Source: Streptomyces seoulensis | GTDB lineage: Bacteria; Actinomycetota; Actinomycetes; Streptomycetales; Streptomycetaceae | Direction: 5' to 3' | Length of the DNA: 64,000 nt | Assembly (NCBI GenBank): GCA_013364255.1 | Contig: CP054936.1 | Location: 3,688,853 to 3,752,852, forward strand | Translations under genes and position numbers: made by a program | Notes under the pieces: generated by a model | The model's input: the letters and a program-made list of their open reading frames with translations, nothing else | Databases searched by the model: none | Told to the model about the DNA's origin: nothing | Shown: piece after piece, positions 32,984-43,245 of the stretch | Position numbering within the stretch: the first letter of the stretch is position 1 | Layout of the letters: each line of letters begins with the position of its first letter

Positions 32984-33705
32984 CCCCGCAGCGCATGACC
33001 CCGCCCGAGGACGTCACCGTCGAAGGGCTGGACGGCTCGGCCGCCGGGAAGGCCGAAGGCGACTTCGCGCTCGTGTACGCCGAGGCGTTCGCCGAGCCGC
33101 CCTACCGCGAGACCGAGGACGACGTCGTGGCCGCCTTCCGCCGCTTCCGCTCCCAGGCACGCAAACGCACGTTCCGGGCCGCCCTCGCCCGTACCGCGGA
33201 CGGCACGCCCGTCGGCATGGCGTACGGCTGGGTCCTCGGGTCGCGGAGCGGCTGGTGGGACTCGCTCACCGGGCCCGTGTCCGACGAGATGCGCCGCGAG
33301 GACGGTCACCGCACCTTCGGCCTCATGGAGCTGGCCGTACGACCGATGTGGCGCGGGAACGGCATCGCCCGCCGCCTGCACGGGACGCTGCTCGGCGCCC
33401 TCGACGCCGAGCGTGTGCTGCTCGACGTCCATCCGGCGAGCGAGGCGGCGCGGGCCGCCTACCGGTCGTGGGGCTACCGCAAGGTCGGTGAGGCGATCCC
33501 GTGGGACGGCGCCGCCCTTCATGACGTGCTGATACTCGACTTGGGCCGGGCGCCGACGCGGGATGGCGTGCCTCGCTGCCAGGACCTGTCCGGCCGATCC
33601 TGGAACTCTACGGGAGTGGACGCCGGCCCTGGCCGGGATGGGCTTGGCCTGCGGCTGACGTCGCTTGTCGAGCAGGTGTGCGGGGTGCGAGCATGCGGCT
33701 CGTGA
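32980..33705 (+). CDS. GNAT-family acetyltransferase
   Basis: A protein of up to 241 residues. The acetyl-CoA site is clear: FGLMELAVRPMWRGNGIARRLH, followed by VLLDVHPASEAARAAYRSWGYRKVG. The domain should end near LILDLG (about residue 190). The last 45 residues are low-complexity and have no family counterpart, so a stop may have been lost. It starts in the stop of the broken regulator (ATGA), which places both in one operon. The substrate is unknown. Confidence 0.82.
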   Translation: MTPQRMTPPEDVTVEGLDGSAAGKAEGDFALVYAEAFAEPPYRETEDDVVAAFRRFRSQARKRTFRAALARTADGTPVGMAYGWVLGSRSGWWDSLTGPVSDEMRREDGHRTFGLMELAVRPMWRGNGIARRLHGTLLGALDAERVLLDVHPASEAARAAYRSWGYRKVGEAIPWDGAALHDVLILDLGRAPTRDGVPRCQDLSGRSWNSTGVDAGPGRDGLGLRLTSLVEQVCGVRACGS

Positions 33706-34109
33706 CAATCTCTTCGAGATCATCCTTCGGCAGTACAGCGCCGCTCTTCCGCTGGGTGGCCGCTGCCCGTAAGGCCCCCATCAGCCCGGCGAAGGACGTG
33801 GCCGACTTCCACCAGGGCGTCGAACTCCGCGTACGTGCGCTGTTCGTCACGCCGGACAGCAGGATCAAGGCACAGTGGGGCGAGTTGCGCCTCTCGAACT
33901 CCGCGGACGCCGCGTGGAAGGCCAAGGTCGGCAAGGACGCGTTGACGATTCCGCTCGCCACCACCACGATCGCGCCCGCGGCCAAGCACATCTCCATGGG
34001 CACCGCGGCATTCGACCTCACGCTCGCCGACGGGAACGTGCAGCGCATGCGGGTCTACACCCGAGACGCCGGGCTGGTCACTGCCGTGTTCGGCAACGCA
34101 GTCGCCTAG
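33693..34109 (+). CDS. hypothetical protein of uncertain reality
   Basis: An open frame of 138 codons overlaps the 3' tail of the GNAT gene. From about residue 35 the composition is protein-like, with alternating strands (VELRVRALFVTPDSRI, FDLTLADGNVQRMRVYTRD) suggesting a small beta-rich domain, but I do not recognise it. The ribosome site is weak (GGGGTG). It lies between the GNAT gene and a transposase scrap and could itself be a remnant. Confidence 0.4.
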   Translation: MRLVTISSRSSFGSTAPLFRWVAAARKAPISPAKDVADFHQGVELRVRALFVTPDSRIKAQWGELRLSNSADAAWKAKVGKDALTIPLATTTIAPAAKHISMGTAAFDLTLADGNVQRMRVYTRDAGLVTAVFGNAVA

Positions 34110-34110
34110 G

Positions 34111-34290
34111 AACTGCCCGGCCGGTCAGGCGGACCGCACGCGGTTCGTGCCAGTGCTGGAGAAAATCCGCGTTCCCCGCCTCGGCCCGGGCAGGCCCCGC
34201 AAGAAGCCGGACGGCGTCGCGGCAGACAAGGGCTACAGCAACGGCCCCTCCACGTCGCGCGTGTCTTCCTGCGGGCCGCGTGCTGATCCG
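34111..34290 (+). pseudogene. IS5-type transposase fragment
   Basis: About 55 codons in frame with 34147 read RFVPVLEKIRVPRLGPGRP, then RKKPDGVAADKGYSNGP. These match the conserved middle part of Streptomyces IS5-family DDE transposases (pattern I-R-V-P-R-x-G-x-G-R-P-R...D-x-V-x-A-D-K-x-Y-S). Nothing before or after fits the rest of the enzyme, and no terminal inverted repeat is visible. It is a relic of a past insertion. Confidence 0.75.
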
Positions 34291-34302
34291 ATCGTCCCCG
34301 GT

Positions 34303-34677
34303 TCACGGACCGTCGGCCGCCGACCGTGTCAGGTAGGCGTGGTTGTCCTCGATGAGGTGGTCCAGCGCGGCCCTGGCGGCGGCGAGGGCGTCGATGGCCT
34401 CGGACAGCCGGGCCCGCTCGCGGCCCATGATGTCCAGTGCCTGCCGCGCCCTGTCCTCGGTCGGCTCGGCCATGCAGGGCGCCATCTCGGCGATGGTGCT
34501 GCTGGGCACGCCCGCCGCCAGGAACGCCTGGATGAGGCGCACCCGCTGAACGTGCTCGTCCTCGTAGTGGCGCTGTCCGGTGGGTGAGCGGGAGCTGACG
34601 AGCAGGCCCTGCTCCTCGTAGTAGCGCAGGGACCGGCGGCTGGCTCCCGTCCGCGCGGACAGTTCACCGATCCGCAT
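34303..34677 (-). CDS. MerR-family regulator
   Basis: A 124-residue protein. The winged HTH is at the start (MRIGELSARTGASRRSLRYYEEQGLL then RHYEDEHVQRVRLI), followed by an effector-side helix (RERARLSEAIDALAAARAAL) for dimerisation. There are no metal-binding Cys near the C terminus apart from PCMAEP, so a metal ligand is unlikely. It is divergent from the EthD-type gene, whose promoter has the 19-bp spacer typical of MerR control. Confidence 0.9.
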   Translation of the reverse strand: MRIGELSARTGASRRSLRYYEEQGLLVSSRSPTGQRHYEDEHVQRVRLIQAFLAAGVPSSTIAEMAPCMAEPTEDRARQALDIMGRERARLSEAIDALAAARAALDHLIEDNHAYLTRSAADGP

Positions 34678-34706
34678 GCCGGACTCCTCCCCTGCTGATG
34701 GCTCAC

Positions 34707-34738
34707 TTGCCCCTCACACCGATGTGAGCTTTTAGGTT
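34707..34738 (+). promoter_or_regulatory. MerR-type promoter with palindrome in the spacer
   Basis: TTGCCC and TTAGGT are separated by 19 bp, longer than the usual 17, and the spacer contains the perfect inverted repeat CTCACA-CCGA-TGTGAG. This is the layout MerR proteins correct by DNA distortion. The predicted start lies at about 34745, the A of the ATG, giving a leaderless message. Confidence 0.75.
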
Positions 34739-34744
34739 AACTCC

Positions 34745-35080
34745 ATGCTGAAGCTCATCTTCATGATCAACCGCGTCGAGGGAATGCCGTACGAGCGTTT
34801 CGTCGAACACCACCGGGACCGGCACGCGCCGCTGTTCACCTCCATCCCGGAGGCGGAGCGCTACGTGCGCAAGTACACCGTGTCCCACCCGGTCCCCGCC
34901 GAGAACTATCCGCCCCGGGCCTACGACGGCCTGACGGAGATCTGGTTCGAGAACTGGGAGGACCATGACGCCTTCTTCGCCTCCGAGAACTACCGGAAGC
35001 TGGTCAATCCCGACGAAGCACGCTTCATCGACATGGAGTCGGTGGCCGTGATGGCCACCGAGGAGAAGACGGTCATCTGA
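34745..35080 (+). CDS. EthD-domain protein (dimeric alpha-beta barrel)
   Basis: A 111-residue protein with the EthD/ferredoxin-like fold: LKLIFMINRVEGMPYERFVE, then HHRDRHAPLF with the conserved histidines, and GLTEIWFENWEDHDAFFAS. EthD proteins support degradation of ethers or act on small ketide-like compounds, and some are polyketide cyclases. There is no ribosome site and the ATG is at the predicted transcription start. It is probably induced by the ligand of the divergent MerR regulator. Confidence 0.85.
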   Translation: MLKLIFMINRVEGMPYERFVEHHRDRHAPLFTSIPEAERYVRKYTVSHPVPAENYPPRAYDGLTEIWFENWEDHDAFFASENYRKLVNPDEARFIDMESVAVMATEEKTVI

Positions 35081-35116
35081 CGGGCCGGCTCGACGGACGG
35101 ATACCGGCACACGACG

Positions 35117-35155
35117 AAAAGGGCGGCATCCCCGCACAGGACGCCGCCCCCTTTT
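35117..35155. terminator. bidirectional terminator between EthD gene and ppdK
   Basis: An AAAAGGGCGGC...GCCGCCCCCTTTT hairpin with one internal mismatch carries A and T tracts on either side, so it works for both converging genes. Confidence 0.85.
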
Positions 35156-35237
35156 CGTGGGCCGGAGGCCCCGTCGTGATCGGTCTTGAGGGTCGGGGAC
35201 CACGACGAGGACTCCGGGGTCGCGGGGAGGGCCGGCG

Positions 35238-35284
35238 GTGACCGCCGCCCTCCGAGGGGCAGCGGTGGTCGCCGCCCTCCGAGG

Positions 35285-35309
<25 letters not shown>
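35238..35309. repeat. 26-bp tandem repeat spanning the ppdK stop codon
   Basis: A unit of the form GTGGTCGCCGCCCTCCGAGG repeats with period 26-27 at 35238, 35265 and 35291. The third copy encodes the last residues of PpdK (SEGSDHR) and the other two extend past the stop. The repeat has shifted the 3' end of the gene without breaking it. Confidence 0.75.
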
Positions 35310-38032
<2,723 letters not shown>

Positions 38033-38234
38033 GGGTCTCGACTCCTCGAGGACGCGGTGGCTGCCCTGACGGCGAGGAACATACCCAGATCGAAGGCTTG
38101 TGGGTACGTCCACTCGTGCGTCATGCGCCCGTAACCAGCGGTCCGCCAGCGGATCGAAAGTCAAGGGTTGGCAAGTCGTCAGGGCCCGATGTTTTCACTT
38201 CTTGAACGAAAGGGAGCCTCCAGGTGGACTATTT

Positions 38235-38349
38235 CGCTCATCTGAGCGGCCAATTCTACGAGTGAGTTCGATCGATGAACGATCAGACCGTGGCACTCAG
38301 TGCCATCTCTTGATGAGGTGCAGTCGCCCATGATCCGCTCATCTGAGCG
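38235..38349. promoter_or_regulatory. palindrome cluster between ppdK and a membrane sulfatase gene
   Basis: The 14-bp inverted repeat CGCTCA-TC-TGAGCG occurs twice in the same orientation (38235-38248 and 38336-38349), 101 bp apart. Between them is another perfect palindrome, TGGCACT-C-AGTGCCA (38291-38305). The 495-bp gap (38033-38527) is less GC-rich than the flanks, contains no credible gene, and must hold both divergent promoters. No core promoter is obvious. The sites look like operators of one dimeric regulator acting on both sides or through a loop. Confidence 0.6.
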
Positions 38350-38527
38350 CATGGCTTATCAAGGGTGGCGAGAATCACGCTGCCACACGGCCCCGGATTT
38401 CACCATGCGGACGTGTATTCGGTCGCCGCGTGAACGGCCCCGGCCGGCGGACCGTACGGCACTGCGGCGGCCCCTTCCCTCCCAGGCAACCGCCACTTCT
38501 GCGCCGCCGCAACGGAAGGACCCCTGG

Positions 38528-40414
38528 GTGCCCCACCAGACGACCCCGCCCTGCCCCCCGGACACGGAACCCGCCGCCTCCCCCGAGCCGGACGAACCGG
38601 ACGGCCCCGCCGCCTCCCCCGAGCCGGAGCAGCCCGCCGTCTCCCCCGAGCCGGAGGAACCGGGCGTCTCCCCGGGCCCCCGCTTCCCCCGCCCCCCGAA
38701 AGCCCTCCGCGTCCCGCACCCCCGCGCCCCGCACCCCCGCGCCCTGCGGCGGGCCAAGCACCGCTGGCAGGCCGCGCACCCGCGCGCCGCCCACGCGCTC
38801 TCCCTCGCCCTCACCCTCGCCGCCCTCGCCCTCGTCCTGCTCGCGCTGCTGCTGCCGAACAAGCGCGAGCAGTTCCACCCGGCCGCGTTCCTGCGGCTGC
38901 CCGTGGAGGCGCTGCTCGGGGCCGCCGTGCTGATCGCGCTGCCGCGGCGGGCGAGGACCGTCACCGCCGCGCTCGGCGGCGCCGCGCTCGGCGCGCTGAC
39001 CGCGCTGAACCTGACCGACGTCGAGTTCAACCAGTACCTCGGCCGCAGCTTCGACGTCGTCCTGGACTGGCAGCTCCTGGACGACGCGCGGTCCTACCTC
39101 GCCGACACCCTCGGCGGCGCCGTCGCCTCACTGGCCGCCGTGGGCGCCGTCCTGCTGGTGCTGACGCTGCTCGCCCTGACCGCCCTCGCGACGGTCCGCG
39201 TCGGGAACGCCCTCGGCCGCGACCGCTCCCGCGCGACCCGCGCCCTGCTGCTGCTCTGCGCCCTGTGGATGACCTGTTCGTCGCTGAACCTCCAGGTCGG
39301 CGGCGTGCCCGTGGCCTCGGAGCACACCGTCGCCATGCTCAGGTACCACGAGCAGGCGCTGCGCTCCACGCTCCGCGACGAACGCGCGTTCGCGAAGACG
39401 GCGCAGGCGGACGCGTTCGGCGCCACGCCGGGCAGTCAGCTCGTGCCCGACCTGCGCGGCAAGGACATGATCTTCACCTTCATCGAGAGCTACGGCCGCA
39501 GCGCGATCGAGGACCCGGTCATGGCGCCCGGCGTCGACCGGACGCTCGACGCGAGCACCGCGGCGCTGAAGAAGGCCGGCTTCCGCGCCGAGAGCGGCTG
39601 GCTGACCTCGGCGACGTACGGCGGCGGCAGCTGGCTCGGGCACTCCACCTTCATGTCCGGCCTGTGGGTCGACAACCAGAACCGCTACCGCACGGTGACC
39701 GCGGGCGACCACCTCACCCTGACCGAGGCGTTCAGGAAGACCGGCGCCTGGGACACGGTCGGCGTCATGCCGGGCGTGCAGAAGGGCTGGCCGGAGGCGA
39801 AGTGGTACGGCCTGGACAAGGTCTACGACGCCTTCCGGCTGGGCTACCGCGGCCCGAAGTTCAGCTGGTCGACCATGCCCGACCAGTACGCGCTGGAGGC
39901 GTTCCAGCGCCTGGCGCACGGAAAGAAGCACGACAAGCCGCTGACCTCGTTCGTCATCCTGACCTCCAGCCACCAGCCCTGGGCGCCGATCCCGAAAATG
40001 GTCGACTGGGACCGGCTCGGCGACGGCTCGGTCTTCCGGGGCATCGAGGCGGCGGGCGCCCGCCCGCAGGACGTCATCACCGACCAGGCCCGCTCCCGCG
40101 AGGAGTACGGCAAGTCGGTCCAGTACTCGGTGACCGCGCTGACCCAGTGGCTCCAGCGCTACGGCACCGACGACACCGTCCTGGTCGTCCTCGGCGACCA
40201 CCAGCCCATCGCCCGGGTCAGCGGCGACCACGCCGGCCGGGACGTGCCGGTCTCGATCGTCGCCAAGGACCCGAAGGTGCTGGACCGGATCGCGAGCTGG
40301 GGGTGGACGGACGGACTGCGGCCGGCGCACGGCGCGCCGGTGTGGAGGATGAGCGCCTTCCGCGACCGCTTCCTGACCGCGTACGGCTCCACCCCGCACC
40401 CCTCGAAGGACTGA
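38528..40414 (+). CDS. membrane sulfatase-fold transferase (LTA synthase-like)
   Basis: A 628-residue protein. Residues 1-85 are a Pro/Glu-rich disordered head with repeated ASPEP units. Four membrane helices follow (about 98-270). The extracellular alkaline phosphatase/sulfatase fold begins DMIFTFIESYGRSAIED, where Glu and Ser hold the metal/nucleophile positions, then SYLGHSTFMSG-like sequence (WLGHSTFMSG), TSSHQPWAP and VVLGDHQPI with the metal-binding Asp-His. It likely transfers a phosphoglycerol-type group to a wall polymer, or hydrolyses one. The GTG start has GGAAGGA eight bases upstream. Confidence 0.82.
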   Translation: MPHQTTPPCPPDTEPAASPEPDEPDGPAASPEPEQPAVSPEPEEPGVSPGPRFPRPPKALRVPHPRAPHPRALRRAKHRWQAAHPRAAHALSLALTLAALALVLLALLLPNKREQFHPAAFLRLPVEALLGAAVLIALPRRARTVTAALGGAALGALTALNLTDVEFNQYLGRSFDVVLDWQLLDDARSYLADTLGGAVASLAAVGAVLLVLTLLALTALATVRVGNALGRDRSRATRALLLLCALWMTCSSLNLQVGGVPVASEHTVAMLRYHEQALRSTLRDERAFAKTAQADAFGATPGSQLVPDLRGKDMIFTFIESYGRSAIEDPVMAPGVDRTLDASTAALKKAGFRAESGWLTSATYGGGSWLGHSTFMSGLWVDNQNRYRTVTAGDHLTLTEAFRKTGAWDTVGVMPGVQKGWPEAKWYGLDKVYDAFRLGYRGPKFSWSTMPDQYALEAFQRLAHGKKHDKPLTSFVILTSSHQPWAPIPKMVDWDRLGDGSVFRGIEAAGARPQDVITDQARSREEYGKSVQYSVTALTQWLQRYGTDDTVLVVLGDHQPIARVSGDHAGRDVPVSIVAKDPKVLDRIASWGWTDGLRPAHGAPVWRMSAFRDRFLTAYGSTPHPSKD

Positions 40415-40468
40415 GCCGCCGCCCGCGCAGCCCCCGGCGGCAGCCGCTCGACCGCCAAAGGCAGCCGC

Positions 40469-41614
40469 TCAGCCGCCGGAGGTGTCCAGCTCCGCGTCCT
40501 CCGTCACGCCCGCGCAGTCGTACGGGTCCTTCAGCCAGCCGTCCGGCAGCACCACCCGGTTGTTGCCGGACGTACGGCCGCGCGGCCCGTCCGCGCCCAC
40601 CGGCCACGCCTGGTCGAGGTCCAGCTCGTCCAGTCCCGCGCGCAGCTCGGCCAGCGACGCGGTGATCGCGAGCCGCTTGCGCATCTCGGAGCCGACCGCG
40701 AAGCCCTTCAGGTACCAGGCGACGTGCTTGCGGAAGTCGATGACGCCGCGCGCCTCGTCGCCGATCCACTCGCCGAGCAGGGCGGCGTGCCGCACCATCG
40801 CGTCGGCGACCTCGCGCAGGGTGGGCCGTACGAAGTCGTCCGGGCGGCCCTCGAAGGCGGCGACCAGGTCGGCGAAGAGCCACGGGCGGCCCAGGCAGCC
40901 GCGGCCGACGACCACGCCGTCGCAGCCGGTCTCGCGCACCATCCTGAGGGCGTCCTCGGCCGACCAGATGTCGCCGTTGCCGAGCACCGGGATCTCGGGC
41001 ACGTGCTCCTTGAGGCGCGCGATGGCGTCCCAGTCGGCGGTGCCGCCGTAGTGCTGGGCGGTGGTGCGGCCGTGCAGCGCGATGGCGCTCGCGCCCTCCT
41101 CGACGGCGATGCGGCCGGCGTCGAGGTAGGTGAGGTGGTCGTCGTCGATGCCCTTGCGCATCTTCATGGTGACCGGCAGGTCGCCGGCCCCGCTGACCGC
41201 CTCGCGCACGATGGCGCGCAGCAGGTTGCGCTTGTAGGGCAGGGCGGAGCCGCCGCCCTTGCGGGTCACCTTGGGCACCGGGCAGCCGAAGTTCAGGTCG
41301 ATGTGGTCGGCGAGGTCCTCCTCCGCGATCATGCGGACGGCCTTGCCGACGGTCGCCGGGTCGACGCCGTACAGCTGGATCGAGCGCGGCCGCTCGCTCG
41401 CGTCGAACCTGATCAGCTGCATCGTCTTCTCGTTGCGCTCGACCAGGGCCCGGGTGGTGATCATCTCGCTGACGAACAGGCCCTTGCCGCCGCTGAACTC
41501 CCGGCACAGGGTGCGGAAGGGGGCGTTGGTGATCCCGGCCATGGGGGCCAGGACGACCGGCGGCGAAACCGTGTGCGGACCGATGCGCAGCGGGGACTCG
41601 GGGGTGGTGGGCAT
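40469..41614 (-). CDS. dusB: tRNA-dihydrouridine synthase
   Basis: A 381-residue FMN enzyme that reduces uridines in the tRNA D-loop. The barrel starts with PVVLAPMAGITNAPFRTLCR. The catalytic Cys lies in DLNFGCPVPKVTRKGGGSAL, followed by VTMKMRKG, ALHGRTTAQHY, PVLGNGDIWS and VGRGCLGRPWLF. DusB is the usual single Dus in actinomycetes, hence the name. A C-terminal tail of about 45 residues is family-variable. It is convergent with the sulfatase gene. Confidence 0.93.
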   Translation of the reverse strand: MPTTPESPLRIGPHTVSPPVVLAPMAGITNAPFRTLCREFSGGKGLFVSEMITTRALVERNEKTMQLIRFDASERPRSIQLYGVDPATVGKAVRMIAEEDLADHIDLNFGCPVPKVTRKGGGSALPYKRNLLRAIVREAVSGAGDLPVTMKMRKGIDDDHLTYLDAGRIAVEEGASAIALHGRTTAQHYGGTADWDAIARLKEHVPEIPVLGNGDIWSAEDALRMVRETGCDGVVVGRGCLGRPWLFADLVAAFEGRPDDFVRPTLREVADAMVRHAALLGEWIGDEARGVIDFRKHVAWYLKGFAVGSEMRKRLAITASLAELRAGLDELDLDQAWPVGADGPRGRTSGNNRVVLPDGWLKDPYDCAGVTEDAELDTSGG

Positions 41615-41668
41615 TCCCCCATTGTCGCGTACCGCCGGGGAGGCCCCCGCCCTGGTTCCCGGAGAATC

Positions 41669-41697
41669 TTGTATCGGTAATTAGTTAACCGCACTAT
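41669..41697 (+). promoter_or_regulatory. vegetative-type promoter of the MFS pump
   Basis: TTGTAT and CACTAT are separated by 17 bp, and the spacer holds the AT-rich TAATTAGTTAACC. A TAGT...ACTA inverted repeat overlaps the -10 and may bind a repressor. The predicted start is about eight bases before the ATG. Confidence 0.5.
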
Positions 41698-41711
41698 CGA
41701 AGTCCCGTACG

Positions 41712-43172
41712 ATGGAACACATGCCCGAGCTGAGCCACCGCCGACGGCTGCTGGTGCTCGCGATCTGCTGCATGAGCCTGCTGATCGTGAGCATCGACAA
41801 CACCGTCCTGAACGTCGCCCTCCCCTCCATGCAGCGCGAGCTGCACGCGAGCACGTCCGGACTCCAGTGGACCATCGACGCCTACACGCTGGTGCTCGCC
41901 TCGCTGCTGATGCTGGCCGGCTCCACCGCCGACCGGATCGGCCGCAAACGGGTCTTCATGACGGGCCTGATCGTCTTCGGCATCGGCTCGCTGCTCTGCT
42001 CGCTGGCCCCCAACCTCGAACTGCTGATCGTCTTCCGCATGGTGCAGGCGGTCGGCGGCTCGATGCTCAACCCGGTCGCCATGTCGATCATCACCAACAC
42101 CTTCACCGACCCGCGCGAGCGCGCCCGCGCGATCGGCGTGTGGGGCGCGGTGGTCGGCATCTCCATGGCCGCCGGACCGCTGGTCGGCGGCCTGCTGGTG
42201 GAGTCGGTCGGCTGGCGCTCCATCTTCTGGATCAACCTGCCGGTCGCCCTGGCCGCGCTGCTGCTCACCCTGCGCTTCGTCCCGGAGTCCCGCGCGCCGA
42301 AGGCCCGCCGTCCCGACCCGGTCGGCCAGGTGCTGGTGATCGCCCTGTTCGGGGCGCTGACGTACGCGATCATCGAGGCCCCGGGCGCGAGCCCCGCCCA
42401 GGTCGTCCCGTTCGCCGTCGTCGCCCTCGCCGCCCTGACCGGCCTGCTCGTCTACGAGCCGCGCCGCGCCGAACCCCTGATCGACCTGCGCTTCTTCCGC
42501 TCCGCGCCGTTCAGCGGGGCAACCGTCATCGCGGTCAGCGCGTTCGCCGCGCTCGGCGGCTTCCTGTTCCTGTCCACGCTGTACCTCCAGAACGTCCGCG
42601 GCCTGGACGCCCTGCACGCCGGCCTGTGGATGCTGCCGATGGCGCTGCCCACCTTCCTGTGCGCGCCGCTCTCCGGACGCCTGGTGGGCACCCGGGGGCC
42701 GCGGCTGCCGCTGCTGGTGGCCGGGGCCGCGATGACGGTCAGCGCGGTGCTGTTCGCCGCCTTCGAGGCCGAGACCTCGAACCTGACGCTCGTGATCGGC
42801 TACGTCCTGTTCGGCATCGGCTTCGGCTTCGTCAACGCCCCGATCACCAACACCGCCGTCTCCGGGATGCCGCGCGCCCAGGCGGGCGTCGCCGCGGCCG
42901 TCGCCTCCACCAGCCGGCAGCTCGGCCAGACCCTCGGCGTCGCCGTCGTCGGCGCGCTGCTCGCCTCCGGCGTCGGCTCCTCCGGCTACCGGGACGCCTT
43001 CGTCTCGGCCGCCCGCCCCGGCTGGTGGGTGCTGGTGTTCTGCGGCGCGGCGGTCCTCGTCCTCGGCGCGCTCACCTCGGGCCGCTGGGCCCGGCGCACG
43101 GCCCAGCACACCGCCGACCGCCTCCAGGAGAACGAGGTCCGCGAGGCGGCGGGCGTGAACGCGCACGCCTGA
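41712..43172 (+). CDS. DHA2-family MFS multidrug efflux transporter
   Basis: A 486-residue proton-driven exporter with 14 predicted membrane helices. Motif D1/A and related signatures are visible: SIDNTVLNVALPSMQREL in helix 1, GSTADRIGRKRVF in loop 2-3, RMVQAVGGSMLNPVAM in helix 4, and WGAVVGISMAAGPLVGGLL (motif C, antiporters) in helix 5. No regulator gene is adjacent. An alternative ATG lies nine bases downstream. The substrate range is unknown. Confidence 0.92.
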   Translation: MEHMPELSHRRRLLVLAICCMSLLIVSIDNTVLNVALPSMQRELHASTSGLQWTIDAYTLVLASLLMLAGSTADRIGRKRVFMTGLIVFGIGSLLCSLAPNLELLIVFRMVQAVGGSMLNPVAMSIITNTFTDPRERARAIGVWGAVVGISMAAGPLVGGLLVESVGWRSIFWINLPVALAALLLTLRFVPESRAPKARRPDPVGQVLVIALFGALTYAIIEAPGASPAQVVPFAVVALAALTGLLVYEPRRAEPLIDLRFFRSAPFSGATVIAVSAFAALGGFLFLSTLYLQNVRGLDALHAGLWMLPMALPTFLCAPLSGRLVGTRGPRLPLLVAGAAMTVSAVLFAAFEAETSNLTLVIGYVLFGIGFGFVNAPITNTAVSGMPRAQAGVAAAVASTSRQLGQTLGVAVVGALLASGVGSSGYRDAFVSAARPGWWVLVFCGAAVLVLGALTSGRWARRTAQHTADRLQENEVREAAGVNAHA

Positions 43173-43177
43173 CCCGA

Positions 43178-43243
43178 CCGGCCGCGCCCGGCGGACCGAG
43201 TCCGGCCGCGCCCGGCGGACCGGGTCCGGCCGCGCCCGGCGGG
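43178..43243. repeat. 24-bp tandem repeat, 2.75 copies
   Basis: CCGGCCGCGCCCGGCGGACC-type units start at 43178, 43202 and 43226 and fill the whole space between two convergent stop codons (43172 and 43246). The unit is self-complementary in part (GGCCGCGCC) and could terminate both transcripts. Confidence 0.85.
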
Positions 43244-43245
43244 CC

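Noticed and set aside
38300..38527. Longer N terminus for the sulfatase-type gene
   Set aside because: It would run through the palindrome cluster, has no ribosome site, and the GTG at 38528 has a good one.
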